DNA of 64,000 nucleotides from Paramacrobiotus metropolitanus (lineage: Eukaryota > Tardigrada > Eutardigrada > Parachela > Macrobiotidae): contig NW_026570224.1 in the NCBI RefSeq assembly GCF_019649055.1, positions 1,302,001 to 1,366,000 on the forward strand, in the 5' to 3' direction. Below, piece by piece: positions 59,852-64,000 of this stretch (its first letter is position 1; every line of letters begins with the position of its first letter). Made by a program: the position numbers and the translations under genes. The notes under the pieces were generated by a model. The model did not search any database. It had not been told where the DNA came from and worked only from the letters and a program-made list of their open reading frames with translations.

Positions 59852-59892
59852 TGGAGTGTATACGTTTTTTAGAGCGTATACGTTTTTTTAGG
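59852..59892. repeat. Short tandem repeat of GTATACGTTTTTT
   Basis: The motif G(T/C)GTATACGTTTTTTAG occurs twice in close succession. It is non-coding and of unknown significance. Confidence 0.7.
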
Positions 59893-60130
59893 TGTACTGT
59901 ACAGATAAACGTATAACTGATAAGTTGATAACTAAAGGAAGCACAGCTTTACCGTTTTGTGACCTTGAAGTACGTAGCCATTTTTTGAAACATTTTGATT
60001 AATTCATAGAGCACCAGTAAATAACAGATAAATTATAGCTCGAAGTCAAATGCACTTTATGCTCTAACCTTGAACGTTGACAGGCTTCCCCTCAGAAAAT
60101 TTTCCTGTTTTCTTTGCTAATAAAGTAGTT

Positions 60131-60168
60131 AGTGGGAATACCTAAAACATAATCTGATCGGCAATGTT
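60131..60168. repeat. 38-bp dispersed direct repeat, copy 1
   Basis: The sequence starting AGTGGGAATACCTAAAAC and ending GATCGGCAATGTT recurs at 61060-61097 with one mismatch. It may be the remnant of a dispersed element. Confidence 0.8.
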
Positions 60169-61059
60169 TCAGTAGGCGTGGCTAAAACCCAATTTAAAGG
60201 ATAAAGGTACATTTAATGATAACTCATACTTGTGTTCTAAAGGCACTTTATCGTATACTCGTATATTGTCTGTGTACAACTTACACTCCTGGTTCGTCGG
60301 TGAAATGTATTTTTTAGCATAGTGTCTGCTGCCCGTTGATTTCTATTGATCTTGAATAATTTGTTAAACGGTTTGCCAACATAAACGTTTTAGGAAATTT
60401 TCCCACTTATCGAGCTCTGAGATGCGTACTACGCGGACTTCACCAAACAATACATGCAATGTCATGCATTATAGCGCCAAATGCTAGTCATTAAGGCGAC
60501 AAGGGAAAACGCAAAATTAAGGATTGTATATTGCCAAGTCACTTATTCAAGGAAAATCGAGTGAGGAGGCAAATTTGCAGTGATAACGGGTAATCTTAGA
60601 GTAGGCCCAAAAAAATATTTTCACCGGCGAAATAGGAGCAGTATCTGTACAGTATAGTAAGTACGAGTAATACGGTACATTGACAACACATACGCTACTT
60701 TTATTTTAAATTGATTTTTTGCCATGCCCACTGGGCCATTGCCGATGAAACCATTTTTTAAGTACTTGCACTGCCTACTCTGTCTTCAAACAAAAGATAA
60801 AATGTTTTTGAGGAGGATCTCGCGCTCCCTGAATTTAATTCCCATGGATCTTTATGTGAGTACTTATTATTTGGGAGACTGGATTCTGCATGGTCCACGT
60901 CAAACCCGAATTGAATGTCTAACACTATTTACGTTCTGTATACCATAATTATTTTTATTAAAGCATGGTAAATCTAAAACATCTGATTCGTGTCCACAAG
61001 CGCACTGCATCGGTTCGTTACTTTTTATGTTCGTAATATAGGACACAGAATTTAAAATT

Positions 61060-61097
61060 AGTGGGAATACCTAAAAAATAATCTGATCGGCAATGTT
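61060..61097. repeat. 38-bp dispersed direct repeat, copy 2
   Basis: Second copy of the unit at 60131-60168, 929 bases away, same orientation, one substitution (C to A). The flanks do not match beyond the unit. Confidence 0.8.
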
Positions 61098-64000
61098 CAC
61101 CGATACAGAATTCTGTGCTCTTAATTCCGTATATAGAACTACAGTACATGCCACTGCAACAAACAACAGCGACATTAATAAGGGCAGTTTATCAAGGTTA
61201 CCTGCATATGCAGAAGCTCATAATTTACACAACTGTAATAAAATATAAATATTTAAGTGCTTGTATGGGAACAAGAACTGGATCGACCCTGAACGAGACT
61301 GGAACCGGTTTATGGTTCTCTGTTACTGTACAGTCTGTACTTACTTCTGCTGTATACAAACGTGAAATTGTCTGTGCGGCAAAAGTATTTGAATTGCCTA
61401 AGCTGATATACGTTTTCCCCGCGTAAAAAAATTTCGAGAAGTGCGTTTATACCAATTGTTACCAGAAATTCGAAAGCCGTTAGTAATACTCTACCACTTC
61501 TTTCTCCTTTAATCCTAATTGCATTGTTTTTTTGTGTCACTAGTTAGTTAGTTTTTCTTACTTTAAGTGTATTGCATACCGGTAATCCACAAAAACAGAA
61601 GTACCGGTATACGAATAATTTACACGCTGCATACGGAAATAAATCTTGTAAAACATATATACGTAACAAGCAAATCCACAACTGCCTCGTACAGTATATA
61701 TCAAAAATTTGAAGATCACAACTCACCTTAAACGGTTGGTTATTCTAACTTCATTTACTTTTTATGAGAAGTAACGAATTGGCATTGTGGAACTGTTTAT
61801 GAAAGGACGCACTGAATGATTTCAGAAAGGCCATCAGATTTCGATGCTAAAACTATGCTGTGCGGGCCTACAGAGTTGAACTTCGGAATCCAGAGTCATA
61901 CAATGAGCCTGAATGAGGGCATTTTACAAGTAATGCATCAAATCTAAATCTTTATGTACCAGTACAGATGTTTATTGTTTGCTTTGCTCAATTAATGATC
62001 AAGCACACCAAATTAAACTGTTTCACACTGAAAACAACAGCTGTGAGAAATGTTAATATTTCACAGGTGTTGCGCTTTTCTTCATGTAACTGTTATGATG
62101 TACTGCACGGTTAGCAGGTGCAAACTCAGAAGATCAGCCGGAATTCGAAAATAACACTGGCTTGGACATTGGAAATTAAGTACTGTAAATGCAATTAATG
62201 CATATCGCAATAAGATGTTGTTTACACTGTTGGGACTTCTGGATTAATCAGCTGCAATTCTTTTGCAAAACATCTCACAAAAAATTACCGGCAAGCATTT
62301 CTCTCAAACTGCGTTGCCAAAGTCATATGGATGGGTTTTCAATATAAGCGCTGAACTAAATACGCAGTTAGCAAGTAAATCAAAAAATCCACGACCGCCA
62401 AATAAGAACTAAAAATAGAATGTTTTACTCGCTCTGAACAACTGCAAAGAACCGTCATCCATGCAGTTCACCGTAAACCATCACATACAAACGCGTTCAA
62501 TAAAACCCAACAGAACATAACCCGCGTCACACTGACATTTTCTCGCTCCCAAATACCCTGAACTCGTTTTCTTAACGCCACTGCTAGTACGTCTCAAATG
62601 CGCCTGCCGGAACATCCCGCATCCTGCACAGACCGACCACGCTCTCAGCCAATGTTAAATATTCATATTCCGAAAATTCTGCTGACACAGCACAAGCAAC
62701 CACATTGCAGCATTCGTTTTTCCCAAACAGTTGTTGTTGATGATTGTATTCCCCGCCACGGCAATGCAATGGCGTGATTATTATTAAAGTATCCTGTGAC
62801 CACTCGTCTTTTGATGATACTGCGCACGTCAGCGGATTGTGCAGCTGTTGACCTTTACAGTATCCAGTAGATAAAAATGTCCTACCGCACATCCCGCCAT
62901 TCAGATCACGTAAGCTGAAATTTTCTTTTAGATATGCAAAATGCACAACGGCCATATTGGTTGTGTTTAGTTTGGCACTCGATCAAGTGGCTCATCCGCG
63001 GACTATCAGACGCCATCTTCCAGACGGTATTCGGCGGTACGTGAACGTATACTGTACATCTTCAGCGCTGTAAAACGCGATTAATTTGAATGATATTTTT
63101 GGTAAGCATTACTGCCGCATTAGTAATAAGATTTCCGACTGTATGCCGCTATGGCACATGATAAGTTCAGATTCGCTGGCTGAACGGTCGAGTATGTGCA
63201 CACTTGAAGTGCTGCGCAGATGTTTATAAGCTGGACTGTTATTTACTTTTGATGATGACTAATAAAAAAACTTCCGGTCGATTCTGTGGCCGAGAAAAGG
63301 AAATATCCAGTAGAGAGGAAACGTAATCGGACGATTTTTTACTTGTTCAACATTTAGCCTAGATTTAATGGATCAGGATTGCTTGCCCACAAATATTTCA
63401 TTGAGCTCGAGTAGTGACTACCGGTCAGTTTGCGAATCCAAAACCTTAAGCCTTTAAGTATTGTTGGGCACGAGGATAATTTACCTCCAATCGTTCTGCC
63501 GCTATTTTTGGCTGTGAAACGTGGATTTGAGTTGCTCAACCACTTAAAATACCGCGTGTGACTTCGAAACGCGATAGATGTATTTTCCGGTATGATAACC
63601 GCTGTATCTTGGCCGGAAAGACATTCGTGCTCATCTCAAAAGACTGGGACTGTTGTGCAACATAATATACGTAATGTGTTTTACGCTTGTTCCTTTTGAA
63701 AGTTGGAACTTATCTGCGGCATTACTTATTTGCGCATCTGAGCAGTTAGCTTTGTGATACAGCAGGATTACGAAGTCCAAGACTTTTGCTGGCAACGCTT
63801 GCATATAAGAGTACGACGTACATAAGTTGGTCTAGTAATATTCTGTTATATTTATTATTCTGTTATTTCTGTTATAAATATTTAACACTGGGTTAACTTA
63901 GTATTCTGCCGTATTATGTACTTGTATATCGATTAATTATAACAGAAGTTCAAATTTGTTTTTGACGCTTGCAATTTGTGCCACCCATTTAAAATAACGT

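Larger units (their letters stand above)
59292..64000. other. 4.7 kb region with no supportable gene
   Basis: Downstream of paramyosin I find no exon with family similarity. The left end is the paramyosin 3' untranslated region. The longest frames (61115-61426 plus, 62584-62955 minus) have no recognisable content. A near-perfect 38-bp direct repeat and a short tandem repeat are listed separately. Sequence at 62440-63000 is somewhat richer in C and A and might be an exon of a gene extending beyond the window, but this is not supported. Confidence 0.5.

Noticed and set aside
62584-62955. 123-residue minus-strand ORF with several Cys
   Set aside because: No signal peptide, motif, or splice context that I recognise; could be chance. 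Left out of the gene list.

Overview
The window comes from an animal nuclear genome: genes are split by many short GT-AG introns, the products are animal-specific, and most intergenic sequence is AT-rich. Two adjacent CAHS (cytosolic abundant heat-soluble) genes point firmly to a tardigrade, because this family is known only from that phylum (eutardigrades). The species cannot be fixed from the sequence alone. Exon boundaries below were worked out by hand from reading frame, GT/AG signals and family conservation. Where I give a full exon list, the phases add up to an open reading frame, except for SMC3.

Layout: MRPS31 (mitoribosome, minus, 1512-3364); an unrecognised small ORF (plus, 3658-3903); an ELAV/Hu RNA-binding protein (plus, 5142-11030) with a 3.5 kb intron and a U-rich 3' region; two CAHS genes in tandem (minus, 12936-13751 and 14701-16018), one without introns and one with a single intron; two tandem receptor guanylyl cyclases (minus, 16888-23718 and 24344-30327); part of a CCCH zinc-finger gene (plus, from 31937); an afadin/Canoe homologue (minus, 33294-40801); cohesin SMC3 (plus, 42138-47291), divergent from afadin; a TMEM42-like membrane protein (minus, 48081-48539); tRNA-Arg(CCT) (minus, 49200-49271); an intronless ankyrin protein resembling ANKRD34 (plus, 50787-52151); paramyosin (plus, 54062-59291); and 4.7 kb with no convincing gene.

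The genes do not form a pathway. They are unrelated housekeeping, neuronal, muscle, adhesion and stress-tolerance genes, with two local tandem duplications (CAHS and receptor cyclase). The most interesting region is the cyclase pair. The distal-end copy (16888-23718) has lost the first metal-binding Asp and has Glu at the second, but keeps the purine-binding and transition-state residues. That resembles the beta subunit of soluble guanylyl cyclase, so the pair may act as a receptor heterodimer. The same pair shows intron turnover: three GC-AG introns, one copy-specific intron carrying a tandem repeat, and a 60-nt intron bounded by 16-bp direct repeats that looks like a recent gain. Also notable are a duplicated N-terminal peptide in paramyosin with two alternative splice donors, and four apparent single-base deletions in homopolymers confined to the 5' half of SMC3.
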